From the NCBI GenBank assembly GCA_963920525.1, contig OY986438.1:119453720-119517719 (forward strand): a stretch of DNA of 64,000 nucleotides, read 5' to 3'. The notes beneath the pieces were generated by a model that did no database searches, was not told where the DNA came from, and saw only the letters and a list, made by a program, of their open reading frames with translations. Positions 1 through 13,390 of this stretch are shown here, in pieces. Each line of letters opens with the position of its first letter. Position 1 is the first letter of the stretch. The DNA is from Dichetophora obliterata. Its lineage: Eukaryota > Arthropoda > Insecta > Diptera > Sciomyzidae. The position numbers were made by a program, and so were the translations under genes.

Positions 1-870
1 AGACCAATAAGGAAGCACCTGTACTCCACCATGTCTGAATTTGGTATTCCTGCAAAACTAATACGACTTTACAGGATGACACTGAGCAACACCAGCAGCG
101 CAATTAAAATCGGGAAGGACCGCTCCCCACCATTTGTTACCAATTGAGGTTTCAGGCAAGGTGATTCCTTATCATGCGACTTTTTCAACCTAATGATGGA
201 AAATATCATTCGAGCTGCTGATCTGAGACGAAGTGGAACAATATTCTAAAAGAGTGTTATACTGCTGGTGTATGCTGATGACATCGATATCATTGGCCAT
301 AATACGCGCGAAGTCAGTGCAGCATTTTCCAGATTAGAAAGAGAGTCAAGTCTAATGGGTCTGGCAGTGAATGCAGATAAGACGAAATACTTGGCGTCAA
401 CAAACAAACAGTCCCAGCGTCTTGGAACCCGCGTTACAGTTGACAATACTTCCTTCGAGGTTGTGAAGGACTTCGTTTATCTGGAATCCAGCGAAAGAAA
501 GATTCGAGAGAAAGATTCTTAGTAAGATCTACGGACCAATCTGCGTCAATGGCGAGTACTGAGAACGATGGGATGAATAACTGTATGAGCTGTACGCTGA
601 CATCGACATATTCAAGCGAATTGAAATCGAGCGGCTTCGCTGGCTTGGTCATGTTCAGCGCATGAAAGACGATGCTCCAGTGAAGAAAACATTGGATTCG
701 GTACCCAGCGGCGGTCAACGCAGAAGAGGACGACCGCATCTTCGTTGGAAAGACCAAATAGAGGACAACCTGACGAAGCTTGGAATTTCCAACTGGCGCC
801 AACAAGCGAAAAACAGAAATGGCTGGCGCCAATTCTTAGATGAGACCAAGACTGTAAGTAAGTAAGTAAG
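1..870 (+). pseudogene. RTE-like non-LTR retrotransposon, 3' part with RT C-terminal region (copy A)
   Basis: This is the 3' part of a non-LTR retrotransposon reverse transcriptase, cut by the window edge. The RT active-site motif YADDIDIIGHN is at about 271-303, followed by the conserved block ending NADKTKYL. At about 485 the frame jumps from VYLES straight to ERKI, deleting roughly 90 codons that are present in the copy at 14.3-17.3 kb. The C-terminal tail (RRRGRPHLRWKDQ, then NGWRQFLDE) is at 720-845. The element ends in four TAAG-type units at 854-870, the short microsatellite tail expected of RTE elements. Several stops and the deletion make it non-functional. Assignment to RTE rests on similarity to the endonuclease-RT proteins often annotated as craniofacial development protein 2-like in insects. 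Confidence 0.88.
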
Positions 871-2730
871 AATTGTTGGCCATTCTACGAAGTTTAGGAA
901 AAATAAGAAAATCATCCAAATTGGATAATTTTTATGATAGAAAAACAATTTTATTTTAAGCTGAGTTTTGGAAAAATTATTTTTTTTTTTTACTTGACTT
1001 TGTTTTCTGCATGTTGTTACTGATTTAAAAAACATAAGTTTGCTCATCGTCAACGTTTATAAGCGTTATTGATTAGAATTCCACTTGCCATCTGTTGCTC
1101 CGAAGAATGATCTCCGACTTATAATGGATATCATCATATCAAAAAAAATGTTGCGAAATCCAACGAGATTGGAACCGACAGCAAAAAAAAGTAAAGGAGT
1201 TGTTGAACACTTCTTCCCAGCTAATATACCAAGTATAATTTTACAATCAAACACAGTTTCGCAAACTGAAAGAACCCTATCTCCAAGTAATTCGACTTAC
1301 AGTTCCAAATAGGACTATGAGTCGGCAACAAAAACATTTTCTCTGAAAAGTTCCACTGCGATAAATAAAGAAATCATTACGCTAGATGTGGTTTCAACAA
1401 TTGATAGATGTTGAATTAGCAATCAAGATATTGGCAACTCTCAACACGGCTGGTGAAGTAAATCTACTCAAAAATAGTTATTTGTCCAAAAGTCGGCTAC
1501 TCAAGGAAATCAGAGGAAATTCCTTGAAATGGTTTTTTTTTACTATTAATCAATTTATACTCGGTTAAAAATTTTGAACTAATTTTTAATCCAAACTTTG
1601 GATTAAATGAATTTTTTATCCAAAAAGCACAACTATTTCTTATCCCTACTATTGTTATAAATATGTGTTAAATATATTATATTTTATTCTAAAAAAGTTT
1701 AAGACTTAGACAATTTTTGGACTACGAACTTACATAAAGGTTTTGAATGAAGAAATTGTTATAAAAAGCTTTTAAAAAATTTATAAATGAACAGAAAAAA
1801 TTATAAAAAAATCTAAATTTATCGAACATTTTTTTCTCGGAGCTGGGTCTCAAATTCACATTCCCCAAAAGCTTACTTGCATTATTAAACAACTTTATTA
1901 CAACGACTTTATTTAGAAAAGTAACTTTTTTGTAGGAACAAAAATATTATTGAAACAATCAATTTTCTCTTATTGGGTCGAAAATAGAATGATTGCAACA
2001 ACTTTATTATGAATTTATTTTAAGGATTCAGAATATTATTAAAACAATAATTTTATTTATTTTATTTTCATACACTCGAATTTCCACAGCTATTAATTAA
2101 GGTTCAGAGACTTGCCATTGTCTGAGCTGAACAGAAATATTAATTCAATTGAAAAATCTTTTTGATAAAACTTTCTGTCCAAGCTGGGGTTTAAAATATG
2201 GTCAGAATTGTAAACATATTTACGGTAAGTAGTAATATGTTTGCTACAATTAAAGTCGAAAATGTCACTTTTCTGCGTGCTGTTTTTAGGGAAAGGCGAT
2301 TTAAAACAAAACACAATAATTGAACAATTGACAAACGAAACGGCACATAGCCAGGAATCGATAAAACTTATTGTGTCTGAATGAAGTCAAAGTTTTTCCT
2401 GCAAACTTTTGGTTATGTTCTGCTTCGTTTGCCAACAATCAAAGAATAGTTCAGACAAACATTCAAATTTCTAATAAGTTTGTCTATATAATAATATTCA
2501 CATTTAACATGATTGACAGAACTACAACATTTTTGTTGCAACTAATAGTTGAGGCAATCATAGTATGTTGATGATTTCAATGATGTTATGATTTCAACTA
2601 TAATGTTATTTTTGGTACCACCATTAGTAAATAATGTTTGTATTAAGAAAAAAATTTGTGTGTGCAGAAATAATACAATAATTTTAGTAAAAAAATTATT
2701 ATTGCAGTAATCATGTCTTAATCATGTCTT
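871..2730. other. No gene recognised
   Basis: AT-rich sequence with short open frames only. The stretch of about 1000-1135 is a diverged direct copy of about 20,045-20,185 (shared blocks around CATCGTCAA, TGTTGCT-CGAAGAAT and GGATATCAT), so at least this part is a dispersed repeat. Nothing else was identified. Confidence 0.6.
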
Positions 2731-2731
2731 T

Positions 2732-2795
2732 TCTCTGCGTGTGGATAAGACCCTGGACCGGCAGACGAGAGGACATGGGTTCAAATCAGGAAATG
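2732..2795 (+). repeat. tRNA-like (SINE-head-like) sequence
   Basis: A degenerate tRNA-like block: TGTGGATAAGACC resembles a pol III A box, and GGTTCAAATCA at 2778-2788 is close to the B-box consensus. Stem pairing is poor, so a working tRNA is unlikely. A similar arrangement is present at 20,388 and 44,037. Probably the head of a tRNA-derived SINE whose body I cannot delimit. Confidence 0.4.
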
Positions 2796-5778
2796 GTCAT
2801 TTCCTAATTTGCTTTTAAGTTGATATTATATTGCTTTTTTTTTTGTTTGCTAACGTGCGTTCTTAAAATTTTAAACTATTTGCGGATTAAAAAATAATCC
2901 AAGAGTTTAAAATATAGCCCAATATTTTTAACCGTGAATCTATTATATATACAGAATATATGCTACACTAAAGTTTATAATTCAAATTACTGATTGGGCC
3001 AAAGTGGGTTAAAAGTTCGTTGAAGCACACTGTGAAATTTCTCAAACATTATGTCCACAGAAAAGTTCGAATACTCTACAGAAAAGAATAAAAAAATATA
3101 TCACTTCATCGCTTATACTTGCACTGATACTCCATCGCATTGTCCGAAACAGGCATACCATTTTTTTTTTTTTTTTACAGCATACCATGAAAATATAATC
3201 AGCTCTAAGCTGTCTCAAGCTGGACGCACACACATGTTATCCAAATTGGCTTAAAGATAATTTTGTGCAAATCAATTTTGGTTTGTTGGTGTGCGTGTTT
3301 AACAACATTTTTATGGTTAGGTACACACCCCTCAGCAGGGCAAATAAAAAAAATTGGTACAAACAAAGTTGTAACATGTTGGCTGGGTTGTCAAAACGCA
3401 AGAAACATTAAAGCCAAAAAAACCTTAGAATGGAAAGAGGTCCTTATATTGGCTCACACACTCGACTAACTGTAAATTATATGCTGACTGCATATTTCAT
3501 AATTTCAACATTTTACCGATAATCGCTTGTAATTGCGTTTATCTACACCTTTCATCCGGACATGTGAGCAAATAAAGCCAAATAAGTTCACGAACACAAA
3601 CACACTGGCGCATTCACGCACGCTTTCAAGAGGGTATGTAATACTCAAATGAACAACGTGCATCAATGTGCAGTGGTCGTATAACTCCGTGCTGTCCATT
3701 TTGGAAGCAGGCCAAAGAAAGTACCAACCAACGAACTTTTGCAACTTGATTGCTTTTAACGTGGTAGGCGAATTTTGCACGCGCCTTCGAGTGAGTTTGG
3801 CAAAAGGCCAACAACAAACGATGTAGCGGCATGATAGCGCAAAACAATGCAAAAGAACGGTAAACTTTCGTATGGAATATGGGTTACCTTTAAGTGCAGC
3901 AGATAGGGTGCAGCCACGAGGTACAACCCTCGATCATTTTTTGCTGATCATGCCAAACAACGTTTATCCATTTGACACTCTTGTCTTTCGACTGACTCTA
4001 ATTTGTAACGCACAAACTGTGAAGTTTAAATGGGCGACGGGGTAAAGATGCCAAGGGGGGGATCTTAAAACCCCTTAATCATTCGGAGCAACAATGAAAC
4101 AATGAATGATTTTAAAATTAAACACTTTGTTGCAATTTCAGCACACGCGCTGATGAGCGTGTGCGGATTACTTGAGATACCAATGTCATTATTAAGCTGT
4201 CAAAGACGACATTGTTGTTGATACTGTTGTTGTTATTGTTGCTTACACGAAAGCTTATCTACTTAAAAATTTGGACAGGTTTCAATTTACTACAACAATA
4301 AGAACCAAAAAAACAAAATATAAAAATAAGACCACTACAATACACAATAGATTGTTACAAAAAATAGGTGTTTCGTTGAACCTATTTAAGCTTATGTACA
4401 CGTGCTGCCAATAATAACAAAAATAATTCCTTTGGTGATCATGACATTTTACTTATGTCTTCTTAGCGGCTAAGATTTGTTTGATCGATAATGTGTAGTT
4501 TTTCATTTTTTAGTCTGTTCCCCTCTTCTGCACCCACCACCATTTACTCCTCTGTCTACATCTTATCACTCTTTTACAACTGACACCATGATCTTGTCAC
4601 TTTCGTCCAACAAATCGCTTGAATTCATTTGACTTGTCATCCACCGATCATTAGCTGTACATACGTTTTCATTCTTTTTCTTTATTTATTTTTAAATTTT
4701 TATTTTTTGAGTTATATTTTTAAGATTGTTGTATTTATATGATATTGGGGTCATTGCGAGATCAGTTGCTGGCTAACAGCTAGCTACCCGCACTTGTCAC
4801 TTTAGATTTCCAAAGAGATTAAGCAACGTTTCTAATCTTTTAAGAACTCGTATTATCAATGTCTGTCTGCTATGTCAAGTTTTTTTTTTTAAATTTTGAA
4901 CATGAAAAATTTATTGCTTAAGTAATTTTACTGAATGCTTTTTGTGTTAATAAGCAACATTTACTTTGACATTTAGTAATTTGTATTTTTATCTTGTACA
5001 GATACATGACAGTCATCAATTATTTGATGACGTATGGCGGAACATAATAAGGCTTTTAAATTTAATTTTTGAGAAATATGTAAGTATACAACTTTATCCA
5101 TTGTTATTAAAAAAAAAATAAAAATATTTTTAAGAAACAGGAGTTCGTTCTTTGAAAGTAGATATGAGAAAGTTAAACAAATGTAATTGAAAAAAAAAAT
5201 ATAAAATTTTTATCTATAATATAACTAATGAATATAAGAACACAAACAAAAACAAATAAACATATATATAATATGCTTTTTTATTGTACGCAAAAGAATA
5301 ACCATTAAACATAAATATAAATACTTAAATATAAATACAGCCTAATATATTATAAATAAATAATATATGAATATATATTGTAAAACTAATATTATTTTTG
5401 CATAGTGATAATGTATAACACAAAATTAAATAAGATGCTAATGTACGACGGACAAGTTCTTTTTTATATTTTTAGTTAAAAAAAACTGTTTTTAATTTTT
5501 AACTTAATTCTATATTTATCTTTATTTATTCTTTATTTCATAATTTCATAATTGAGATTTTATCATCTCAATTGTAATTACTATTAAAGTTTTATAGGTA
5601 CTGAAGCCAAAATTGATAATTTAACTTTCGTACCAATTCTTTGTGTGTGGAATAAAGGAAAAGAAATCGAAATATTTCTATTTTTACAACACTAAACCTT
5701 TAAATACTTTTATAATAAAAAATAAAATAAAACGTTTCTCATTGATTACACTGTACGTGTCCAAAGATCAAACAAGCT
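2796..5778. other. No gene recognised; includes a less AT-rich patch
   Basis: The 3,480-4,280 part is richer in G+C than its surroundings and contains GTTGTT runs near 4,212-4,245. It could be older single-copy sequence. Open frames there show no family I recognise. From 4,680 on the sequence is very AT-rich with homopolymer runs. Confidence 0.5.
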
Positions 5779-6483
5779 GGTGACATATCATTTTAGCATA
5801 ATTCGGGGACTCTGAATTTAATGGCGTTTACCGTTTTTTTAATCCTTCGGCCCATTTTCGAGAAATTGAAGGTTCAAGGTCAAGTGCATGTTGATGCAGT
5901 TTTTGTTAGAAAAACTTTTTTCTCATTAACTTAATCGACTTTGTGTCAATGAGTGAAACATTAAAAATTACTTGGAGAATAATTTTTTAAAACCTTTGTT
6001 GGAACTTACACGAAAAAGCAAAAGAAACAGATGAATCTATCTGAGAAAAATATGTAAAGAATAAAGAAAATTATGTATTTAAAACTTAGTGTGAATACCT
6101 TTCAGGTAGTTTTGGGGACACAGAAGGATGGTTGGTTTGGTTTAATTTGTAATTTCATTTAGCGCCACTATAGCATGGGGATTTTTTTCTGCCAAAAAGC
6201 TTACTTGTTTTTGTTTGAACAAAGCTTTTATATGAAAAAGGTTTTTTTGATTTATGAGATCAATTTGGACCATAAGAGTTGGGTTTCGAGGGATTAACTG
6301 TTTTAAGAAATTATTTTCCAGGTAATTCTTATTGTTTCACTCATTGACATGAAGTCTATAAAGTTAACGAGAAAAACGCTTTCTAACAAAAACTGCATCA
6401 ACATGTCCTTGACTTTGAACCTTCAAAAACGGTAAACGCCATTAAAATCAGCGTCCCCGAATAATGCTAAAATGATATGTCCC
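5779..6483. mobile_element. 705-bp inverted-repeat DNA element (MITE/foldback type)
   Basis: The two ends are long imperfect inverted repeats of about 200 bp. Left: GACATATCATTTTAGCATAA, then CGGGGAC and GGCGTTTACCG. Right, reversed: GACATATCATTTTAGCATTA, then CGGGGAC and GGCGTTTACCG. The arms continue through AAAACTGCATCAACATG-like and GTTTCACTCATTGAC-like blocks. There is no coding capacity. Target duplication not clear, so the superfamily is unassigned. Confidence 0.8.
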
Positions 6484-6677
6484 TAATTTTTTTGAAAAAA
6501 GTGATCAATTCATGCACAGTGTTATTATAGTAAGCTTCAATTAATAACTGTAAGCTTTAATATTCAAATAATACTTGTTTTTATATATTTTTTTTTTTAT
6601 GTGTATGAAAGTACCTTTTGTTTCCTTTTAATAAAAAAAAATATTTGTAAAAACTTAAATTTTTATATTAATAATTC

Positions 6678-6868
6678 TGCAGAAGCTGCAGGGACGAGGA
6701 GGAGTAAGAAACCATCTCATACCTTCTATGTTCCTGTTCCGTGCTCAATAGAAGAAGGCATAAATACCTAGGGTTGTGTTTCTTTTCCGAGCTTGACGAT
6801 CTGTCACGGACAAGCGTGAAACGTCTTATAAGCTTTACCAAAAGCTTTGAACGTTTTGAAGACGCTTC
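6678..6868 (+). pseudogene. Non-LTR retrotransposon ORF2 C-terminal tail (zinc-knuckle end)
   Basis: A single frame reads CRSCRDEEE, a stop, ETISYLLCSCSVL, then LGLCFFSELDDLS and RLISFTKSFERF. This matches the cysteine/histidine tail at the end of RNase H-bearing non-LTR polyproteins (C-x2-C ... HLLC-x-CPAL ... LG...L...L..F). In this copy the usual His before LLC is Tyr, and the CPAL-like motif has become CSVL. The LOA-like copy at 53 kb has the homologous tail CRKCKEPGT...HLLCTCPAL. Only this piece remains: no RT or RNase H domain is visible upstream. It is a short, degraded fragment carrying one in-frame stop. Confidence 0.7.
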
Positions 6869-7092
6869 CAATAACTGGAATGAAGTGATCGAAAACGTGT
6901 TTCCGAAAAGGTAAATACCCTTTTGACTCTGCTTACGTACCAAATAAATAAATTCCTAACAGATTTGCATGATATTGCGATAGATAATATTGTTCGTTTT
7001 TAGCATCGGAAATTGCGTTCTGACCCTAAGGTGGACACTTGAATTTTTTATTAAAATTTGTGCACAAATGATATTAATTTATTATTTTGTTA

Positions 7093-7371
7093 ATTTTCTA
7101 AGATTTAAATACAAATTCTAAATGTTTGATATTTTAAATCATTATTGATTTTAAATACAAATTCTAGTTGTTTGATAGTTTATTGAGCTTAAGGCCAAAG
7201 TAAGAACAATTAATTGTACTAACGAATCTTTCGTAAGAAACAACAACAAAGTTTTTTCAATATGAAAAGGAAAAAATCACTAACTGATTTTATTGCAATT
7301 TCGGCCGTGCTAAAGGCTTCAAACATTTAGAATTTGTATTTAAATCATATAAAATCAACATATTAAATTAG
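7093..7371. mobile_element. Short TIR element, family shared with 25.3 kb and 57.4 kb
   Basis: Starts with two near-tandem units (AAATACAAATTCTAAATG and AAATACAAATTCTAGTTG, each followed by TTTGATA) and ends with the reverse complement of the first, giving terminal inverted repeats of about 40 bp. Internally it carries the sequence coding MKRKKSLTDFIAISAVLKAS at 7262-7321, which is also present in the copies at 25.5 and 57.8 kb. A deletion derivative of a larger unknown element. Confidence 0.7.
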
Positions 7372-10300
7372 AATTTTTACAATTTTTTTTATTACTTTTT
7401 AATTTTTTTTTAAATAAAACATCAGAATTCTGCTACTATTAATCTACGTTTTATGTTTGAAAGCTTATTTTAAGAAACAATTAAATAAAAAAAGTGCATA
7501 TCAGTTTTTTTTAATATTAGGTTTGATGAGCAAAAACTGAAAAATATGGTCCCAGCTCGGTCACGTGGTATCCTCCAATCAACCTAATATCAATATATGT
7601 TGGTTTTTATCCTAAACCTCTATCTATCATAACTTTTAACTATCATATTTTCGATTTTTTTGCCCAGAAAACTTAATTTTGTAAAAAAACTGGTAATTTT
7701 TTTTTTAAGATGGAACGTATTGTACTAAAGTTATGAAAAAGACCATTGGGCTGTTTTTTCGTTGATTCAAAAAAGATTTTTTTGTTTTTGCAATCCTTTC
7801 GAGGTCAGCTTTTAAATAGGAGTGTTTTTATCAAACTCTTTTTCGACCCACTTTAATGTACAGCAGAGTTACCTGGTTCTTCCATTTATCTATAAATAAT
7901 TCACCATATCTTTTCCATTTTGAATTTATCTATTCAGACAAAAAATAAAATTCGTCCAAATAATTAGCTCTCCGTAAACAAAAGCATTCATTTAAAACTT
8001 TCAGGTATTTTTTTATATGATACACCATATATTAAGTCTAGTAGCTTAGGATTTATAGTAATCAAATTCTGAAAAGTGTGCGATTTGTAAAAGAAGGACC
8101 CATATGTAATATAAGCTTAAATTTTTATTTTACTCACCTATTTCTGAAATATAAAATATATTTAAAAATTTTTTAATGTACACACCCGATTCTTCCATAT
8201 ATTTTATTGAGTTTCAAATAATGTAAGTATATTTCTTTAAAATTGCATGTTGTCTTAAGGAATTTAACTTTGGTATTTATGTAAGAAAAAAGATATATAA
8301 ATGGCTTATAACGTGGTATCATTTGTGTTTAATTCAAGGCATAATTGAACGAGTTATTGAGCAAACACTACCAATAATCTTTAAAGTTGTTTTTGCGGAA
8401 TTTACAATTACGGTTCTTTCATTGGAGTCCTTAATTGTTACTCACTCGAACCAATAGTTAAGTTTTATGCGAAATAATATTTTAGAATATTGTAACTTTC
8501 TAGTCGTTTTGTGTTTTATGACTCTTTCAAAAAATGTTAAAGAAAATTTCACGATAAGTCTTTGTACAATATTTGTCTCTTATAAATTGAAAAAGCGTAA
8601 GCACTTTATTTAATCATGTAAACAGTTTATTACTTGTAGGACTGTTGACTATGTATAGTTTTAGAGAGTTTTTAACTTAAGTTTACTATTTTTCTACATG
8701 AATGTGTAAGGCTATAGACAAATCTTGCCCATAAAGACTTTACGTGAAAATTCTTTAAGAAAATTTTCTTGGAACGTTAACACTTACCTGTGTTAGACTA
8801 CGTTTGGGTATACTTTTTAAACTTTTCTTTTTTTTTGAAAGAGTCAATACAGACTTCTTAAAAAGGGTTCTAGGGATCAAAATGTAATATAGAAATATCA
8901 TTCGTGAACACAACACTTATGTCCAGGGCATATACAAAACTATTTTTACTCGTTATCTATATATAAATAGGCGTAGGGAAAAGATTTCGGTACCATTTTT
9001 CCGTGTTTCTCAACCGAATTGGATAATTTTTCTTTCAAATGAATAAGAGTAGGGAGAAAGAGTGTGAGAAAGAATATGAGCGTTCAAAAAATAATTTCTT
9101 AAATAAAAGCTAAGCTATAAGAAATGGAAGAACACGGTGTAAGAGGAAATTTTAGACATTGCTGAAATGTACAAAAAATATGCCAGACATTTCTCGCTAT
9201 CTCTTACGGATACCCTACAATAAGCATTTTTTTATGTAAAATGTGCGATAATAAATTGGGATTGTAAAATTTCTTACAAACAGTAAATTTTGAAAAATTC
9301 GCGTTATATTGACAAACAAATTATGACAATATCTCGAAAACTGTAGCTTTTCTCAGTACAACGTATTTTTGTATGAAAAGTTGTTGGTTAACACTGAGCA
9401 GCAAACTCAAAATGGATTTAAGAATGAAAGCGATTTCATATCAGAGTGTAGGTCGAAGGTCACAGTGAAATGGACGGATTTAAACCACTGGCCAATTCTA
9501 GTATTAGTAAATAACTAAATTTAGAGAATATTTTAACATTATTTAAAAATTACTCAGACGTAAACTACTACACATGAAAGAGCAAAAACACATATTTTTT
9601 AATCTTCTCAGCAGGAATCCGTTAGTCAAAGTCGGTAATTATTGTAAGAAAATTAAAAAAAGAAACGTGTTTATATTATTAATTGATAAAACATTGTAGC
9701 ATTTCCTCTTTTCTCTAAAACGTAATGGGGGTCTTTACAACGTCATACTTTGTTACAAGAAAAGTGGTGGGGGTTCATTTTTTCCATTTTTTGCGTAATG
9801 AGATTAAAGAATGATTTGTAAAACAATAAATTTATAATTTTCTTAAAACAAAAATTTTATTAATGTGAAATATTTGATTATAATAAGATTGAAGATGTAT
9901 GATATAAGGATCAAGCAATATATGTTAATATGAATATAAAGTTCAAGAACTGTTGTGAGTGTAGAAAACACATTCAGAAATTCAGTGAGTCAAATTTTGC
10001 AAAAGTCTCACATTGAGTATAAAGAAGATATTTCTGTTATAAAAACTCTGACACAATTTCAGAGAATGTTGGGAGAAACAACTCTTAACCAGGTGCTTGG
10101 ATCGATAGACCAAAAGTCAAATGACCTTACTCGTTTGACTTCCGGACAGAGAAATAAAGACTTGCCTTATTCGCACCGCGTTACCTAACTGTAATGCAAA
10201 GACAACAGAAGACTAAAAAATTTCCTCAAACAGTTGTTTCGATATTTTTCTATCAATCGATTTCTGTTTTTTTTCAACTCATAGGGGTTTCCCTACCTAA

Positions 10301-12829
10301 ACACACCTCTTGATCCATACATTGAACAGTACTCATAGTTTGTGTGTAAGTAGTGCTTAGAAGACGGTGCAAGCGGTAAAACGACACAATTCCTAAGCGG
10401 ATTCACTTTGTTGTCAAGCCGTTAAAGCTTTGTTGCTGTCAAATCGTCTAACGGCATCCAAATGTTTGACGGCTTTCTATGATGATGACATTCAAATGAG
10501 TTTAAGTTGTTGTTGTAGAACACTTTGAAGTGAATACATAGATGCACGTACTTATCGAATCATGTTTTGTCGGCTGTAATTATTGTAGTATATTTATTTT
10601 TAAGTTGTTGTTGTTACTGTTTTTGTCGTAACAAACTATTATGGGTTTTTTCTCTTTTTGTTTTATGTTTTTTTTTAATTAGCTTTTATGGTGGTCGTTG
10701 TTACTCTGACGCTATCAAGGTAGACTTTCTGACGACGTCGTATTATTTTTCGTCGTCATCTATCTAGGTAGTTGTCGTATTGAATGACACTATTTTTCAT
10801 TTACGAAATACTAGATATAGTTTCGATAAAGTTTCTAGAACTAGAGACGGGGAGAGGTGTTGAACACGAGATGCATGAAGTGTTGTTTTTCGTTTTGTTG
10901 AACTAGCGATTGGGGGATTAGATATCATGTTTTTCATCTCAAATTAATTTGTTGTTGTAATTGAAACTTAGTTGTAGTTGAATCACTAATCAAAAGAATC
11001 ACAGTCAAAAGAGATTTGCTTGCATTTTATTTGAAGTAGATAAAATCTAAGCAGGTACGGATTTTTGTTCGTTTGTATAAAGTTCAAGATAATGAGATAA
11101 TTTAGACACGTTGTATATAAATCTATGTCTAACTATGAGTGTGGTCTATGCAAAGATGATAAATTTTACATAGCCTTTCACCGACAGATGAATCAACACT
11201 AACTTCTGGACTGCTTTATACCGTTTATAACGTTTATGTATATTCTTTCTGAAGTATTATGCAATTATTTGCCAACTATCAGTATCGCAAGAAAACATTT
11301 GTTCAGCAGTCATTGAACCTTCGGATGCCAACAGCACATCAAATATTGTAGCAACAGATGACAGAAACAGAAGCCAAACCTGGTTCTGGATAAAAACAAA
11401 GGTTTTCTGAAAAAAAACAAAAGCCAAAAAACAGCATAAAACTAACAAAAATATGTATCGAACAGAAAAAAAAACAAATAGCCAGGCTGTTTTCAAAAAT
11501 AAATGCCAATGAACCGTATTGCACCCGCGTTGTTTCCATCCAATAAGGAAGTGTGGTTTGAGGAAGTAGAAAATTTAAAATTTTCGAGCCATGCCATGTT
11601 GTGTGTGTGTGCTGTAGATGTGTACCTACAGCATATTCAAGTTAGCTGTGAGTAGTACCTGTACGATGGATGGGTTGACAGGTTCGTCAATGCCCAGCCA
11701 GCTAGCCAGTCATCAGCCAACAGCATCGACTTGAATCCACCAAACTTTGGCTCTTGTCGGTATAAATTTTGCCTTGTGCAAAATGCTCAATCGTGCGTTC
11801 GGATATTCAGCCAGCCATGTTCGAATAAGTTACATATTTATATGCCAAATCGACTTGCATTCTATGTATATATGATATGTACGTTTGTTCCTTTATATTT
11901 ATGTATGTGTGTTTGTCCTGAATTGCTTGTCTGCTGTGTCCATGTTCATGTTTTTGGTCAGTTTGAGAGAGGTCAATCATCCCGGAGGACAAATTGTTGC
12001 CACTTGATGCTTAGGAAATAAATTTGTTGTTGTTGTTAGTGTGAAAAGGATTCAACACGTTTCAACGCGCTTGAAACGTTTGTATTAATATACATTACAT
12101 CTTTAAAATCGTTTATTACCCAGCAAAAAATTTCAATGCGCATTACTTGTACGCACGTAAAGACGCTCATTCTCCTTACAAGTAGTGCTGTTTGTATAAC
12201 GCTATATTTGTAGCACTTTTCGTAACGATAACGTTGCACTTGAAAAAAAAATATTAAATTTTAAAGTCAAAGAAAATTAATTTCAAAAACTGTAAAAATT
12301 CATCAAATCGTTTTAAAATTATGTTTTCTGTTTTTCCTTTATCAAATGAAAAAGCGAATAATATAGATAAAAATCCGTACCTTTTTATATTGTCGCCCTA
12401 ATTCTAATACAATGTATGTCAAAATTGGCCAAAGTAACGTTTCTTAGTGGTTTAGGTAGATTGGACATCTATGTTCTTTCCTATTTTTTAATGTTTGTAT
12501 GAAAAAAAGAAAGGAAACAAAGCCCTCGGTTCTCGCTAAATTGTTCTTCCAACTACAAGGAGGATTCTTACTACAATTTTATATCAAATACAAGCAGAAG
12601 AAAGCGCTAGGATCTCGCTACGATTTTATATTTTCTACAGCGGGAGCGGAGCGCATACATGTGATGATATGAATATGTTAAAAAATGCGCTATACACAAG
12701 GAAAATGAAGCGGTTTACTGTTTTTTGGAGCGCTTCAGATGCGCTAATGGAGTGCTCGTTTCTTTTGTGGGTATTTGTAGAATATAAAATACGTTAAGTA
12801 GAATTGAAAAAAATTGTGTATTAGTATAA
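7372..12829. other. Long stretch without recognised gene
   Basis: About 5.5 kb, AT-rich. 10,300-12,030 is less AT-rich, with TTG/GTT runs near 10,505, 10,605 and 12,023, and could be single-copy flanking or regulatory DNA. The open frames (for example 9,955-10,188 and 11,731-12,021) match no family I recognise and show no obvious splice-bounded structure. A purine-rich stretch and microsatellites are all that stands out. Confidence 0.45.
11758..11793 (+). promoter_or_regulatory. Possible core promoter (TATA box plus initiator-like site)
   Basis: TATAAA at 11,761-11,766 is followed 28 bp later by CTCAATC (A at 11,789), near the arthropod initiator TCAKTY with one mismatch. It sits in one of the less AT-rich patches. 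TATAAA is common by chance here and no downstream gene is recognised, so support is weak. Confidence 0.12.
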
Positions 12830-13390
12830 GATAACGGTGCTACCAACTCCCAAAAATATTTATCCCTAAGGCTTTAGTCAAAAACACCTAAAATCGCTAC
12901 AATTACTTGGGAATCCAAAAAAAAAACAAAAATCAAATAACATTTTGTTATAATCTTTAGTTAAAAATGATTTATTATTTACAAAAAAAAATTCGGTTTC
13001 TTCAGTTTTTATTCAAAACAAGATGAACGCGACTTTAAATTTTTGTTGTAAAAATCAAACATTTGAGTTGTCAAGCCATACAAAATCACCTTTTCTGTCT
13101 CTTTCACTCATTCACACGTTTTAGAGCTTTAGCAAAATATTTAGACGTCACGTTCACCTTGTTTTTTTACACCATGGTAACGAGCAGGGATTGAAAAAGT
13201 GTTGAGGAGTAACTGCATTGCAAAATCGGAATAAATTCAAAAACTTCGTAGTAAATTGGGCATTCCAATGCTTAAGAATATTAAAAAGTCCCTAAAAAAA
13301 CCCCTAAAAATATAAAACCCCTAAAAAACCCCATTCCACTTTTTTCCCCCTAAATTTAAGGGTGACACTGTTAAGTTGGTAGATAACACT
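12830..13390. mobile_element. Possible inverted-repeat element with CCCTAAAAA motifs
   Basis: GCTACCAACT near the left end and its imperfect reverse complement AGTTGGTAG near 13,374 face each other, and AGATAAC occurs just outside both. The right part has repeated CCCCTAAAAA units (13,290-13,330) and the left part a similar TCCCTAAGG. The exact ends and target duplication are ambiguous. Confidence 0.3.

Noticed and set aside
3505..3852. 115-codon minus-strand open frame
   Set aside because: No recognisable family, and an overlapping frame on the same strand is also open; most likely chance in a less AT-rich patch.
11731..12021. 96-codon cysteine-rich frame downstream of the TATA box
   Set aside because: Cysteines come from TGT-rich repeats, no signal or domain is visible, and the frame has no conserved start context that I can support.
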